The notes beneath the pieces were generated by a model. That model did no database searches and was not told where the DNA came from. It saw nothing but the letters and a program-made list of their open reading frames with translations. Position numbers and translations under genes: made by a program. 64,000 nucleotides of DNA, from positions 1 through 64,000 of the forward strand of contig JAOAFZ010000003.1 of assembly GCA_026415975.1 (NCBI GenBank), written 5' to 3'. This DNA is from Patescibacteria group bacterium. Its GTDB lineage: Bacteria; Patescibacteriota; Microgenomatia; UBA1406; GWC2-37-13. This document shows positions 1 to 7,635 of this stretch, piece after piece; position 1 is the first letter of the stretch; each line of letters starts with the position of its first letter.

Positions 1-528
1 GGGGATATGCTTGCGGAAACGGGGAGGATATTCGGGGAAGAGACGGTGGCGCTCGGGGGGAAGCTGAAGGCAGAGGTGATGGGAATGTTCGGGGGAGGTG
101 GGGGGAGTGCTACTACGCCTCTTGGGCATATCGATACAGATATTCCTGCTTTCACATCAGAAGCTCAGTTTAGACATTCTATGGGTGGAGAAATAAAAGC
201 TGGAAAACTAAAAGGTCTCCACCATGTGCCAAGTAATTCAAATATAGCTCATTTATCTGTTCAGCCTAACTACCGGTCAAATTCACTTGGGTTTTATGAA
301 GCTAATGTAGAAATAGTAGAAAATGGGATAAAATACACAAAAATGCGGACAACTATGTGGCCAGATAGCTTGAGTCAAGAAAAAATAGCAAACGAAGTTG
401 AATATGCATTCAAAAATAAAGTACCACGCAATGATGGAGGGTTTGAAGGAACAACAAATCAAGGAATTAAAGTTAGATTTTATGACAGAGATGGTACTGG
501 TTATAACTTTTTCCCTATAATACAATGA
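1..528 (+). CDS. C-terminal tip of a polymorphic toxin with EndoU nuclease domain (5' truncated by window edge)
   Basis: The frame is open from base 1, so this is the end of a longer protein; an ATG at 7 is probably internal. The last ~130 residues resemble the bacterial EndoU ribonuclease toxin domain: GGEIKAGKLKGLHH followed by VPS, the usual Gly/His-rich block with a catalytic-type His pair, and a C-terminal Tyr-Phe-Pro strand. EndoU tips of contact-dependent or secreted toxins cleave RNA, often tRNA, in competitor cells. The first ~110 bases are G-rich (a Gly run and backbone helix) and the rest AT-rich, as expected where a variable toxin tip is joined to a conserved carrier. The stop overlaps the next gene by ATGA. 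EndoU assignment is by motif only. Confidence 0.72.
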   Translation, partial: GDMLAETGRIFGEETVALGGKLKAEVMGMFGGGGGSATTPLGHIDTDIPAFTSEAQFRHSMGGEIKAGKLKGLHHVPSNSNIAHLSVQPNYRSNSLGFYEANVEIVENGIKYTKMRTTMWPDSLSQEKIANEVEYAFKNKVPRNDGGFEGTTNQGIKVRFYDRDGTGYNFFPIIQ

Positions 529-893
529 ATTATCTTAAATACTCTATAGAGTTTAAGGTTATAGAACCAAGATTTGGTGAACGTCTTATTATTACCGATC
601 TAGAGAACAAAAGAAGTCTTCATAATTTAAGTTCAATTTTAGACCATGATGATATAAGCGTGGACGAAGAATTACTGAGGAATGTGGAGGGAGTACTTAT
701 GGGAAATCCATTAGGAATTCATTATCAGGTTGAAAACGATTATGAAGCTGATGTGAAACGAGATCTCACTCGAATCATAAATGGTAACCTAGACGATGAA
801 AAAATTAATACCGATATAGTCCCTACAACAGATCTTCGTGATCTTCTTAAAGAGGTAATTGAGATAAAGAAAAAGCGAAGTCAACGAAGCTGA
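525..893 (+). CDS. putative immunity protein for the EndoU toxin
   Basis: This 122-residue, acidic, Asp/Glu-rich soluble protein has no signal peptide or membrane segment. Its ATG overlaps the toxin stop (ATGA, 525-528), so the two are translationally coupled. I do not recognise the fold. The immunity role rests on position directly after a toxin tip, small size, acidic character and AT-rich composition shared with the toxin. Its 3' end overlaps the open frame of the next, startless EndoU cassette. Confidence 0.5.
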   Translation: MNYLKYSIEFKVIEPRFGERLIITDLENKRSLHNLSSILDHDDISVDEELLRNVEGVLMGNPLGIHYQVENDYEADVKRDLTRIINGNLDDEKINTDIVPTTDLRDLLKEVIEIKKKRSQRS

Positions 894-1093
894 AACAAAA
901 CGCAAAGGTTGAAAAAGAGGTACACAAAATTACAGCTCGATTCACCAATGCAGTAAGACCGGAAGAAGCTGCGCTACTATATGCCGCGATAGGAAACTAT
1001 AAAGGCCCGGAGGAAAAACTACTGCCACTTTTAAATAAAATCACTTCAGAGACTGATATAAAGTCATTTTTTACTATCACCAATAATAAGAAC
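863..1093 (+). pseudogene. startless coding-like segment joined in frame to the second EndoU cassette
   Basis: The frame that contains the ATG at 1094 is open back to a TGA at 860-862. From about 893 it reads as plausible protein (for example EKEVHKITARFTNAV and PEEAALLYAAIGNYKGPEE), yet I find no ATG, GTG or TTG in it before 1094. It looks like the pre-toxin linker of an orphan toxin tip that has lost its carrier and start codon. Recombination onto an upstream toxin gene could place it back in frame. Confidence 0.5.
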
Positions 1094-1561
1094 ATGGCAT
1101 TCATAACGGAAAAAGCTACCAACAAAGAACTGTCAATAATAATGAACAGAATGAAAAAGAATAATGGCCAACCACTATACAGTGAGTTCGCTTCTGGAAG
1201 TATTAGACATTTCGTCGAGGGTGAAGTGAAAAACGGGAGGGCAAGCGGGTTTCATCATCAAGGTTTGAGCGAGAGAGGAAATGCGGTCGCCCCGGGAAGA
1301 GCCAATAAACACGGTATTCTGGAAAGCGGAGTTCTGATTGATGGAATAAAAAAATCAGGAAACAGTGGTATGTCAACTCTGTTCCCCGAGGACTGGGGTA
1401 TAATCAAAACACTGGATGCGGTAAGTGAGGCGTACCATGATCCGGGGAGAAGACTTGTTCCAGGAACGAGTAACTTGTATGAAGGTTATACAGGAAAAAT
1501 TAAAATAGGGATGTATATTGATCAAAACGGAAAGATTAAGTCGGCCTTCCCAATTCTCTAG
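1094..1561 (+). CDS. orphan EndoU toxin-tip module
   Basis: The 155 residues from the first ATG carry a second, divergent EndoU-like domain: RHFVEGEVKNGRASGFHH matches the HxxxGE(I/V)xxG..xGFHH block, and the chain ends with a Tyr/Ile strand and FPIL. There is no secretion or carrier region, so this is probably a silent reserve cassette and not an expressed toxin. A putative immunity gene follows 8 nt downstream. Tandem toxin/immunity cassettes behind a full-length polymorphic toxin are a known architecture. It could also be expressed from the ATG as a cytoplasmic protein. Confidence 0.6.
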   Translation: MAFITEKATNKELSIIMNRMKKNNGQPLYSEFASGSIRHFVEGEVKNGRASGFHHQGLSERGNAVAPGRANKHGILESGVLIDGIKKSGNSGMSTLFPEDWGIIKTLDAVSEAYHDPGRRLVPGTSNLYEGYTGKIKIGMYIDQNGKIKSAFPIL

Positions 1562-1569
1562 TAATAATT

Positions 1570-2175
1570 ATGAAGTATCACTATTCTTTTACAACTTATG
1601 GACCAACAAACAGGCCTAAATCATTAGGAATTTTACTCGAGGATCGGATTAAGAATATATCTGGCTTATTTTACGAAATTCGCTCAGAATACCTCAAAAT
1701 CTGGTATCTCGAAGGAATCGACGCGGTTTTGTCTGGGAAATCAGAAGAGGAGGTTAGAGAAGGCGAAGGGTATGGAGTCAGAATTAGAAAAGATACTTCA
1801 TATGTTTACTTTATCTTCGATGAATCAATCAACTGCACGATCGAAACCTCCGAGCTTCGGGAGCTTATCGAAATCTGGTGGAAAGAATATGTGGAATTCA
1901 ACAAGGACAGAGCAGATGTTATTTTACTTTCACCTCGTGGTTTGGTCTGGAAAGTTGTGTATGCCCAGATGGGCGAAGAAAGTATGCGCATGGGTGAAGG
2001 GCACAAACTTGATCCGGATAAATACAAGGAGCTTAATCAACGACTTTTGAACGATCCGATTGTTTCACATCTAGAAAAAGAAATGAAAAAAGATCGTGAA
2101 GATGGCACCTATCCGCAGTACGAAAAATACGAACGCCTGCTTTTTGAGCTGAAAAAGAAATACTCTCTCACGTAA
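1570..2175 (+). CDS. putative second immunity protein
   Basis: This is a 201-residue soluble protein. The N-terminal ~110 residues are rich in aromatic residues (YFIFDESINC, IEIWWKEYVEF) and the C-terminal part is charged and helical (KEMKKDREDGTYPQYEKYE). It starts 8 nt after the orphan EndoU module. I do not recognise a family. The immunity role is inferred from position and from pairing like the first toxin/immunity couple. AT-rich codon use matches the toxin region and not the GC-richer suf/kor genes downstream. Confidence 0.42.
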   Translation: MKYHYSFTTYGPTNRPKSLGILLEDRIKNISGLFYEIRSEYLKIWYLEGIDAVLSGKSEEEVREGEGYGVRIRKDTSYVYFIFDESINCTIETSELRELIEIWWKEYVEFNKDRADVILLSPRGLVWKVVYAQMGEESMRMGEGHKLDPDKYKELNQRLLNDPIVSHLEKEMKKDREDGTYPQYEKYERLLFELKKKYSLT

Positions 2176-2348
2176 GAAACCTCCTTTTTGTAATTAGCCT
2201 GCGAGGCTAGTGGAGACGAACTTGCTGCAGTAGAAAAGGTGTGGAGTACAAAGACAACAAAGTTGGATGCAAAGATGATGGGTCAAAGATGGCGCTAACT
2301 ACGTGGTACGCATTCCCCTTGGGAAAACCGATACTCCACCACCTGCGT

Positions 2349-2865
2349 TTACGAAGTTGTAAAAGTTGAGTCACTTCCTGAATCTATCCGTTTCACACTC
2401 TCTGCAATAAGATGAAGCCCGCATGCTCCAGCTGTAGCAAAAAGAGAGTATCTAAGTTGTAATAGCTTGTTCCCCACAAGCTCATCCGTTTTCCTCGGGT
2501 ACTTGTAACTACGATTCTTTCGGCACGCTGCAATATCGTAAATGTGTCATCGAGCTCGTACCGCGCTTGCCTTCCACAATGGCAAGTGCCGGATTTTTGC
2601 GTTCTGACCTTGTCAGTCCCAAACGCTTAAGGCTTTTTTTTAGAATATCGTTCTCCACGGTTAGACTCCTGATTACCTTCTTCAGATAATTCGGGTCTTC
2701 CTGTAATTCTGTTTTAACACTCTTTGTAGCACTCTCAAATGCAAGGTGTACGTTTGCTTTAAACTGAACCCACCATATGTGAATGAGTGATGAATGTATG
2801 CCATACTTAATCGGTACTTGCTCTATGTGCGGTCCGGGCGCATGGAGTCCAATATAACCTGAAGT
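2349..2865 (-). pseudogene. relic of an IS3-type transposase OrfA
   Basis: On the minus strand a 118-codon frame (2865 down to a TAG at 2509-2511) has no start but contains IS3 OrfA-like features: IKYGIHSSLIHIWWVQFK resembles the helix-turn-helix 'YGVHPxxIxxWK', and ENDILKKSLKRLGL resembles the leucine-zipper end. A run of seven A lies inside the latter. A second frame then reads on to a TAA at 2349-2351. Stops, frame change and missing OrfB indicate decay. The IS3 assignment is by pattern only. Confidence 0.4.
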
Positions 2866-2896
2866 TTAAAATGCCGAGTCGTAACTCTTTCGTTTT

Positions 2897-2911
2897 CCCA
2901 TCCGAGATGGG
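2897..2911. promoter_or_regulatory. inverted repeat upstream of sufS
   Basis: CCCATC-CGA-GATGGG is a perfect 6-3-6 inverted repeat centred about 30 bp upstream of the sufS -10 box, so it ends at the -35 position. It could be an operator or a short hairpin. There is no T-run, so it is not a typical terminator. Confidence 0.35.
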
Positions 2912-2930
2912 TAGGTGAGTGCCCGTCCGG

Positions 2931-2950
2931 TGGTATACTATACCCATATG
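2931..2950 (+). promoter_or_regulatory. sufS extended -10 promoter, leaderless start
   Basis: TGG-TATACT (TATACT at 2934-2939) lies 8 nt before the ATG at 2948. No Shine-Dalgarno sequence is present. The -10 is inside a perfect palindrome GGTATA-C-TATACC (2932-2944). Confidence 0.65.
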
Positions 2951-4195
2951 CTACCCTCCAATATCCGCAATCGCTTCCCGATTTTCGCAAAAATCCCCGG
3001 CCTGGTCTATTTGGATTCGGCTGCCACGTCTCTCAAGGTGCAGGAGGTTTTGGACGCCGAAATGACCTACTACACTGAGTATTCCGCCAACGTGCACCGC
3101 GGCATTTACCGCCTCGCCGAGCAAGCTACAGCTGCCTACGAAGACGCCCGGCATGCGGTTGCGGAGCTGATCTCGGCATCGTCGCATGAGGAGATCGTAA
3201 TTACCTCCGGCACCACGGGGGGTATCAATCTAGTGGCCAACGCTTTGGTGCCAAAGATAAGGATGTCGGAACGCATCGTGACAACCATCATGGAGCACCA
3301 CTCGAACTTCGTTCCCTGGCAGCAGGCCGCCAAACGGGCGCAGTGCGAGTTCGCGGTGATCCCTGTGCGGGTGGATGGTTTCCTAGACGTATTTTCGGCG
3401 GACGGAACCGCGGTTGACGAGGGAAAGCTCTCGGAATACGTCACAACGCGTACGCGGGTATTTGCGGTAACGGCACTCTCCAATACGCTGGGGACGCTCC
3501 AGCCGATACGACAGCTCGTGAAAGCGATAAAGCGCATCGCTCCAAACTGCACCGTAGTAGTAGACGCCGCGCAAGCAGTGCCGTTTACCGGCATCAATGT
3601 CCAGCAGCTCGGTGCTGATTTTGTAGCATTCTCGGCGCACAAGATCTTCGGTCCCACCGGTGTTGGCGTGTTGTGGGGAGATCGCTATGCCCTGGACCTT
3701 CTTCCACCGTCTCAGTTCGGCGGGGAGATGGTGGCGCATGTTGCGGTAGAGGAGACTACGTACAAGAAGCCCCCGCTCAAATTTGAGGCCGGGACGCCAA
3801 ATATTGCCGGTGCAATCGGAATGGCGGTTGCGGCGCGGTTTCTGGGGGAGTTTTCCGCTCATGACATCCGTAAGCACGAATCAGAGCTAGTGTCGTATTG
3901 CATAGATGGACTCCGTGATGCGTTCGCCAACGAGATAACCATCATGGGAACGCCGGACGTGGCTAAGCGGGCCGGTTTGGTGAGCTTTTTTTTCCGTAAT
4001 GCTCATGCCCACGACGTTGCACAGATTCTGGATGAGGACCATATTTGTGTGCGGGCAGGGCATCACTGCGCGATGCCTTTGCATAACCGGTTCAGTATTC
4101 CGGCATCGGTACGGGCTTCCTTTTCGATATATAATACCCGCGAGGACGTAGACCGGCTGCTTGCCGGGCTCAGAAAAGTCCGCGAAGTGCTCTGA
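2948..4195 (+). CDS. sufS: cysteine desulfurase SufS
   Basis: This PLP enzyme removes sulfur from L-cysteine to give alanine and an enzyme persulfide for Fe-S cluster assembly. The 415-residue length matches the family. Visible motifs are the PLP lysine in FSAHKIFGPTGVG (K232) and the persulfide cysteine in RAGHHCAMPL (C374), with the short loop typical of group II SufS. The start is the ATG right after the extended -10; an in-frame GTG at 2915 would place the promoter inside the gene. It is followed by sufU, ferredoxin and 2-oxoacid oxidoreductase genes, which fits delivery of clusters to those proteins. Confidence 0.93.
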   Translation: MLPSNIRNRFPIFAKIPGLVYLDSAATSLKVQEVLDAEMTYYTEYSANVHRGIYRLAEQATAAYEDARHAVAELISASSHEEIVITSGTTGGINLVANALVPKIRMSERIVTTIMEHHSNFVPWQQAAKRAQCEFAVIPVRVDGFLDVFSADGTAVDEGKLSEYVTTRTRVFAVTALSNTLGTLQPIRQLVKAIKRIAPNCTVVVDAAQAVPFTGINVQQLGADFVAFSAHKIFGPTGVGVLWGDRYALDLLPPSQFGGEMVAHVAVEETTYKKPPLKFEAGTPNIAGAIGMAVAARFLGEFSAHDIRKHESELVSYCIDGLRDAFANEITIMGTPDVAKRAGLVSFFFRNAHAHDVAQILDEDHICVRAGHHCAMPLHNRFSIPASVRASFSIYNTREDVDRLLAGLRKVREVL

Positions 4196-4202
4196 TATGC
4201 TG

Positions 4203-4220
4203 TGTTACAATGAGCCCATG
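4203..4220 (+). promoter_or_regulatory. sufU extended -10 promoter
   Basis: TGT-TACAAT (TACAAT 4206-4211) ends 6 nt before the ATG at 4218. It lies right after the sufS stop, so sufU may have its own leaderless transcript. Confidence 0.5.
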
Positions 4221-4586
4221 TCGATTTACCAGGAAATTATCCTTGACCACTACCGGAATCCGCGAAACCAGACTCCCGTCGAGAACCCGACAGGTACGGT
4301 TACCGTAGATAATCCACTCTGTGGGGATAAAATCACGATGAGTATTCGGGAAAAGGATGGTGTAATAGAGGCAATTTCCTTTACTGCCAGCGGCTGTGCA
4401 ATCTCGATTGCTTCTGCTTCGATACTCTCAGAATACGCCCTGGGAAAGTCGAAGGAAACCTTGCGAAAACTCGACAAAACCAGTATGATTGAGATGATCG
4501 GCGTTGAGCTCAGCATGAATCGTGTTAAGTGTGCTCTGTTGCCTTTGGAAGCATTGTCAAAAATTATTTTATCCTCGCATGTCTGA
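4218..4586 (+). CDS. sufU: Fe-S assembly protein SufU/IscU-like
   Basis: This 122-residue IscU/NifU-N fold protein accepts sulfur from SufS, as Zn-dependent sulfurtransferase or scaffold. The three conserved cysteines are visible in NPLCGDKI, ASGCAIS and RVKCALLPLEAL, and the N-terminus MSIYQEIILDHYRNPRN is typical of SufU. It is shorter than Bacillus SufU (~147 residues), with a reduced segment before the last cysteine. No SufB/C/D lies in the window, so cluster transfer steps must be encoded elsewhere or be simplified. Confidence 0.9.
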   Translation: MSIYQEIILDHYRNPRNQTPVENPTGTVTVDNPLCGDKITMSIREKDGVIEAISFTASGCAISIASASILSEYALGKSKETLRKLDKTSMIEMIGVELSMNRVKCALLPLEALSKIILSSHV

Positions 4587-4848
4587 CCTCCCAAAAGATC
4601 CCGCCAAGCCCCATGGCCCCGTAGCTGTGGGCGAACTTAGCATTCACGTTGATCCCGATATCTGTATCGGCGCCGCGACGTGTATTGCCATTGCTCCAAA
4701 CACCTTCCTGCTCGACTCGGAGGCAAAGGCCATCATTCTGGATACTGCCGATGCTGACGAGGAAAATACGATCATCGACGCCGCCCGCGGTTGCCCGGTC
4801 GCAGCAATTTACATCGAGAAAAATGGACAGCGAATATACCCCGCCTGA
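4579..4848 (+). CDS. small ferredoxin with three cysteine ligands
   Basis: This 89-residue single-cluster ferredoxin has DICIGAATCIAIAPNTF and a distal GCPVAAI. The usual CxxC(D)xxC pattern has Ala where the second ligand is expected, leaving three Cys as in [3Fe-4S] ferredoxins of the P450-partner type; a [4Fe-4S] cluster with a non-Cys ligand is also possible. It overlaps the sufU end by 8 nt and is overlapped by the Cys-rich gene. A likely role is electron acceptor for the downstream 2-oxoacid oxidoreductase. An upstream extension from 4522 lies inside sufU and is rejected. Confidence 0.8.
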   Translation: MSDLPKDPAKPHGPVAVGELSIHVDPDICIGAATCIAIAPNTFLLDSEAKAIILDTADADEENTIIDAARGCPVAAIYIEKNGQRIYPA

Positions 4849-5032
4849 GGAACCTGTCGCCAAATCAGAGTGTGCCTGTGCCGGTGGTTGTCCCTGTCAA
4901 AACGGTGATGAACTTTCGTTCGAGGCGCGCACGTGCCCGTCCTGTGGCATGAGGACCATTCACGGCATGCGGGGCAGTCCTGGTTCGATCTGTAAAAATT
5001 GCGGTTATAAGGATCCTTGCTGTTACGACTAA
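4823..5032 (+). CDS. 69-residue cysteine-rich protein of unknown function
   Basis: The protein begins MDSEYTPPEEP and holds ten cysteines in 69 residues: CACAGGCPC, CPSC, CKNC and a terminal CC. The CPSC...CKNC pair looks like a zinc ribbon; the N-terminal cluster could bind metal or an Fe-S unit. It overlaps the ferredoxin 3' end by 26 nt and is followed 3 nt later by korA, so it is embedded in the suf-fdx-kor operon. I do not recognise the family. Position suggests a role in metal or cluster handling or as an accessory of the oxidoreductase. Confidence 0.7.
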   Translation: MDSEYTPPEEPVAKSECACAGGCPCQNGDELSFEARTCPSCGMRTIHGMRGSPGSICKNCGYKDPCCYD

Positions 5033-5035
5033 CAT

Positions 5036-6760
5036 ATGAAGTATCTCTGGAAGATCGGCGGTGAGGCGGGCTTCGGCATAATGACAACCGGCCTGATGTT
5101 TACCACGCTCGCGGCTCGGTCCGGTTACCATGTTTTCGATTATACTGAGTACCCGTCGCTGATCCGCGGCGGGCATAATACCACCGATGTGGTGTTCTCC
5201 GATGAGCCGGTGTATGCCAATAAGCATGGTGTTGATATGCTGGTGTGTCTGAACGCTGACACCTTTCGCAATCACAAACACCGCCTGCACGATGACTCGA
5301 TCGTTATCTACGATGACAACGACCTCCAGCCCGAGGGCCGCGGTAAGTTTTTAATGATCCCGTTTCGGAGATTCAAACGCGAGCAGAAGGTAATGCAGAC
5401 CATGGTGAATATGATCGCTATGGGTGCCAGTCTAGCCCTCCTGGATGCCGATATGTCGAAGTTTCAGCAGTTGCTGGAGGAGCAATTTGCACGGAAAGGT
5501 CAGGATATTGTTGACTTTAACCGCAAGCTGGCCGATCTGGGGTACAACTACGTAAAAGAGCACTACGCGGAGTATGTCCGCCCGGTGCTCCAGCCGCGTG
5601 AGGGCGAGGCCAAGCTGATCCTCACTGGAAACGACGCGTTTTCGCTTGCGACAACCGCCGCAGATTGCCGTTTTTATGCAGCTTACCCGATGACTCCGTC
5701 ATCTACTGTGCTCAGTACGCTTGCCGGCTGGGAGAAGAGGACGGGAATGGTGGTGCGCCATGCCGAGGATGAGATTTCTGTAATTACCACCGCTCTGGGT
5801 GCGAGTGCTATGGGCGTGCGTAGTGCTGTGGGAACATCCGGCGGGGGCTTTGCGCTTATGGTCGAGAACATCTCGTATGCCGGAGTTGCTGAGGTGCCGA
5901 TCGTAATTTTCCTGGGTCAGCGACCCGGTCCAGCAACGGGTATCCCCACCTGGACAGAGCAGGGAGACCTTCTGTTTGCAGTGCACGCCGGACATGGCGA
6001 GTTCCCCAAGATCGTGCTGGCTCCCGGCGATATCGAGGAGATGATCGAGATAGGCATGGAGGCCTTCAATCTTGCCGACATTTACCAGACTCCAGTGATT
6101 GTTATGTCCGATAAGCTTCTTTCCGAGTCGCACTGGTCGGATTCCAAGGAAAAGCTGATGACTATACTTAAGACATTCCCCATTGACCGCGGAAAACTGG
6201 TTCGCGAAACCCGCCAAGAGCCGTATCTGCGCTATAAAATCACCGACGACGGTATCTCCGAGCGCCTGATCCCCGGGCAGAAGGGAAAGTTCTACCAGTC
6301 CAACTCGTACGAGCATACCGAAGACAGCCATACCACAGAGCATGCTGCGCCCCGTATAGCCCAGGTGAACAAGCGTGCCCGGAAAACAATAACGTACCTG
6401 AACATGCACTTCAAGCCGCCTACGGTGTTGGGAAACTTTGAGGCAGCGGAGTTCGTGTTTGTGTCATGGGGTGGCAACAAGGGAATTATTCGCGAGGCGA
6501 TGCGAATCCTGGATCACGATGGTGTGCACACAGCGTTCATTCATTTTCACCATGTTTTTCCGCTTAAGGCGGATACCTTTCAATGGATGTTCGAAAAGGG
6601 GAAGCACATGGTGCTTGTCGAGAACAATTCGCATGCTCAGTTCGGTCGTCTCTTGCGGCAAGAGACGGGGATTTATATCGAAGATCAGCTCTTACGCTAC
6701 GATGGAAGTCCGCATACACCGGAAGACATTGCCGCATATATCCGTTCCAAAAAACTGTAA
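5036..6760 (+). CDS. korA: 2-oxoacid:ferredoxin oxidoreductase, fused gamma-alpha subunit
   Basis: With the next gene this forms the enzyme that oxidises 2-oxoacids with CoA to acyl-CoA, CO2 and reduced ferredoxin. The N-terminal ~190 residues are the gamma domain (GGEAGFGIMTTG, EYPSLIRGGHN); the rest is the alpha domain (AAYPMTPSSTVLSTLA, GTSGGGFALMVEN, GPATGIPTWTEQGDL). The 574-residue fused form is common in bacteria and archaea using KorA/B-type enzymes. The sequence alone does not separate 2-oxoglutarate from pyruvate or branched substrates. It suggests ferredoxin-dependent, oxygen-sensitive metabolism. Confidence 0.9.
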   Translation: MKYLWKIGGEAGFGIMTTGLMFTTLAARSGYHVFDYTEYPSLIRGGHNTTDVVFSDEPVYANKHGVDMLVCLNADTFRNHKHRLHDDSIVIYDDNDLQPEGRGKFLMIPFRRFKREQKVMQTMVNMIAMGASLALLDADMSKFQQLLEEQFARKGQDIVDFNRKLADLGYNYVKEHYAEYVRPVLQPREGEAKLILTGNDAFSLATTAADCRFYAAYPMTPSSTVLSTLAGWEKRTGMVVRHAEDEISVITTALGASAMGVRSAVGTSGGGFALMVENISYAGVAEVPIVIFLGQRPGPATGIPTWTEQGDLLFAVHAGHGEFPKIVLAPGDIEEMIEIGMEAFNLADIYQTPVIVMSDKLLSESHWSDSKEKLMTILKTFPIDRGKLVRETRQEPYLRYKITDDGISERLIPGQKGKFYQSNSYEHTEDSHTTEHAAPRIAQVNKRARKTITYLNMHFKPPTVLGNFEAAEFVFVSWGGNKGIIREAMRILDHDGVHTAFIHFHHVFPLKADTFQWMFEKGKHMVLVENNSHAQFGRLLRQETGIYIEDQLLRYDGSPHTPEDIAAYIRSKKL

Positions 6761-6762
6761 CT

Positions 6763-7617
6763 ATGCCGTATAGTGAAGATTTTAGCGGACAAACCCCTAC
6801 CTGGTGTCCCGGCTGTGGCGACTGGGCTATTTATCTGGCCATCAAAAAGACGCTGGCGGCAAAAGGCCTCTCGCCCTCGGATGTTTTTATCTCCTTTGAT
6901 ATCGGGTGTTCCGGCAATATGAATGATTTCCTGAATGCGTACGCAGTTCACGGCCTTCATGGACGCTCTGTACCCACGGCTATCGGTGCCAAGATTGCCA
7001 ACCATAAAATGCAGGTCTTTGTGATTGGCGGCGATGGGGGTATCTACGGCGAAGGCGGAAATCATTTTCTGCACGCGGTGCGCGGGAATCACGACATTAC
7101 CCACTTTGTGCATGATAACAATGTGTACGGTCTTACAACCGGCCAGGTGGCACCGACTGCCGAAACCGGCTACAAGTCCAAGTCCACGCCGGAAGGGATA
7201 ATAGAACAACCAGTAAATCCACTCGCACTGGCAATTTCGCAGGGTGCAACTTTTGTGGCGCAGACCTTTGCGGGGAATTTTGACCACATGCAGGAGATGA
7301 TGAAGCAGGCAATTGAGCATAAGGGATACTCGGTGGTGAATATCCTTCAGCCGTGTGTAACCTTCAACAAGGTAGATACATATAGCTATTACATTGAAAA
7401 AAGCTACCTCCTGGAGGCGGATCACGACCCTACGGACTACCATGCGGCAATGAAAAAGGCCCGGGAAATCCTGGAGGAACGGTTTCCACTCGGCGTATTG
7501 TATCGCGTCCAGCGACCTGTTTTTCACGAGCAGATTACTGGCTTTCCGTTGGAGTCTTCTCTGGTCGAGCGACCCCGGTACACCGACTTCGATGCTCTGG
7601 TGCGCGGATTTGAATAA
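6763..7617 (+). CDS. korB: 2-oxoacid:ferredoxin oxidoreductase, beta subunit
   Basis: This 284-residue TPP- and [4Fe-4S]-binding subunit follows korA by 2 nt. Cluster cysteines are visible in TWCPGCGDW, in DIGCSGN and in LQPCVTFN. The TPP/Mg motif is GGDGGIYGEGGNHF...NNVYGLTTGQ. The start at 6763 gives the usual short N-terminus before WCPGC; a longer frame from 6583 lies inside korA and is rejected. Confidence 0.92.
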   Translation: MPYSEDFSGQTPTWCPGCGDWAIYLAIKKTLAAKGLSPSDVFISFDIGCSGNMNDFLNAYAVHGLHGRSVPTAIGAKIANHKMQVFVIGGDGGIYGEGGNHFLHAVRGNHDITHFVHDNNVYGLTTGQVAPTAETGYKSKSTPEGIIEQPVNPLALAISQGATFVAQTFAGNFDHMQEMMKQAIEHKGYSVVNILQPCVTFNKVDTYSYYIEKSYLLEADHDPTDYHAAMKKAREILEERFPLGVLYRVQRPVFHEQITGFPLESSLVERPRYTDFDALVRGFE

Positions 7618-7635
7618 TCAACCGCTTTTAGCAGG

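Larger units (their letters stand above)
2176..2930. other. gene-poor, decayed intergenic region
   Basis: About 750 bases without an intact gene separate the toxin cassettes from the suf operon. The only coding-like material is on the minus strand (relic at 2349-2865). A short inverted repeat AGCCT-GCG-AGGCT lies just after the second immunity gene but has no following T-run. I see no RNA gene. Confidence 0.5.

Noticed and set aside
2349-2865. Intact insertion sequence
   Set aside because: No OrfB, no terminal inverted repeats seen, stops and a frame change; only a relic is supported.
6697-7527. 276-residue minus-strand frame over korB
   Set aside because: Shadow of korB, which has all cofactor motifs in the plus frame.
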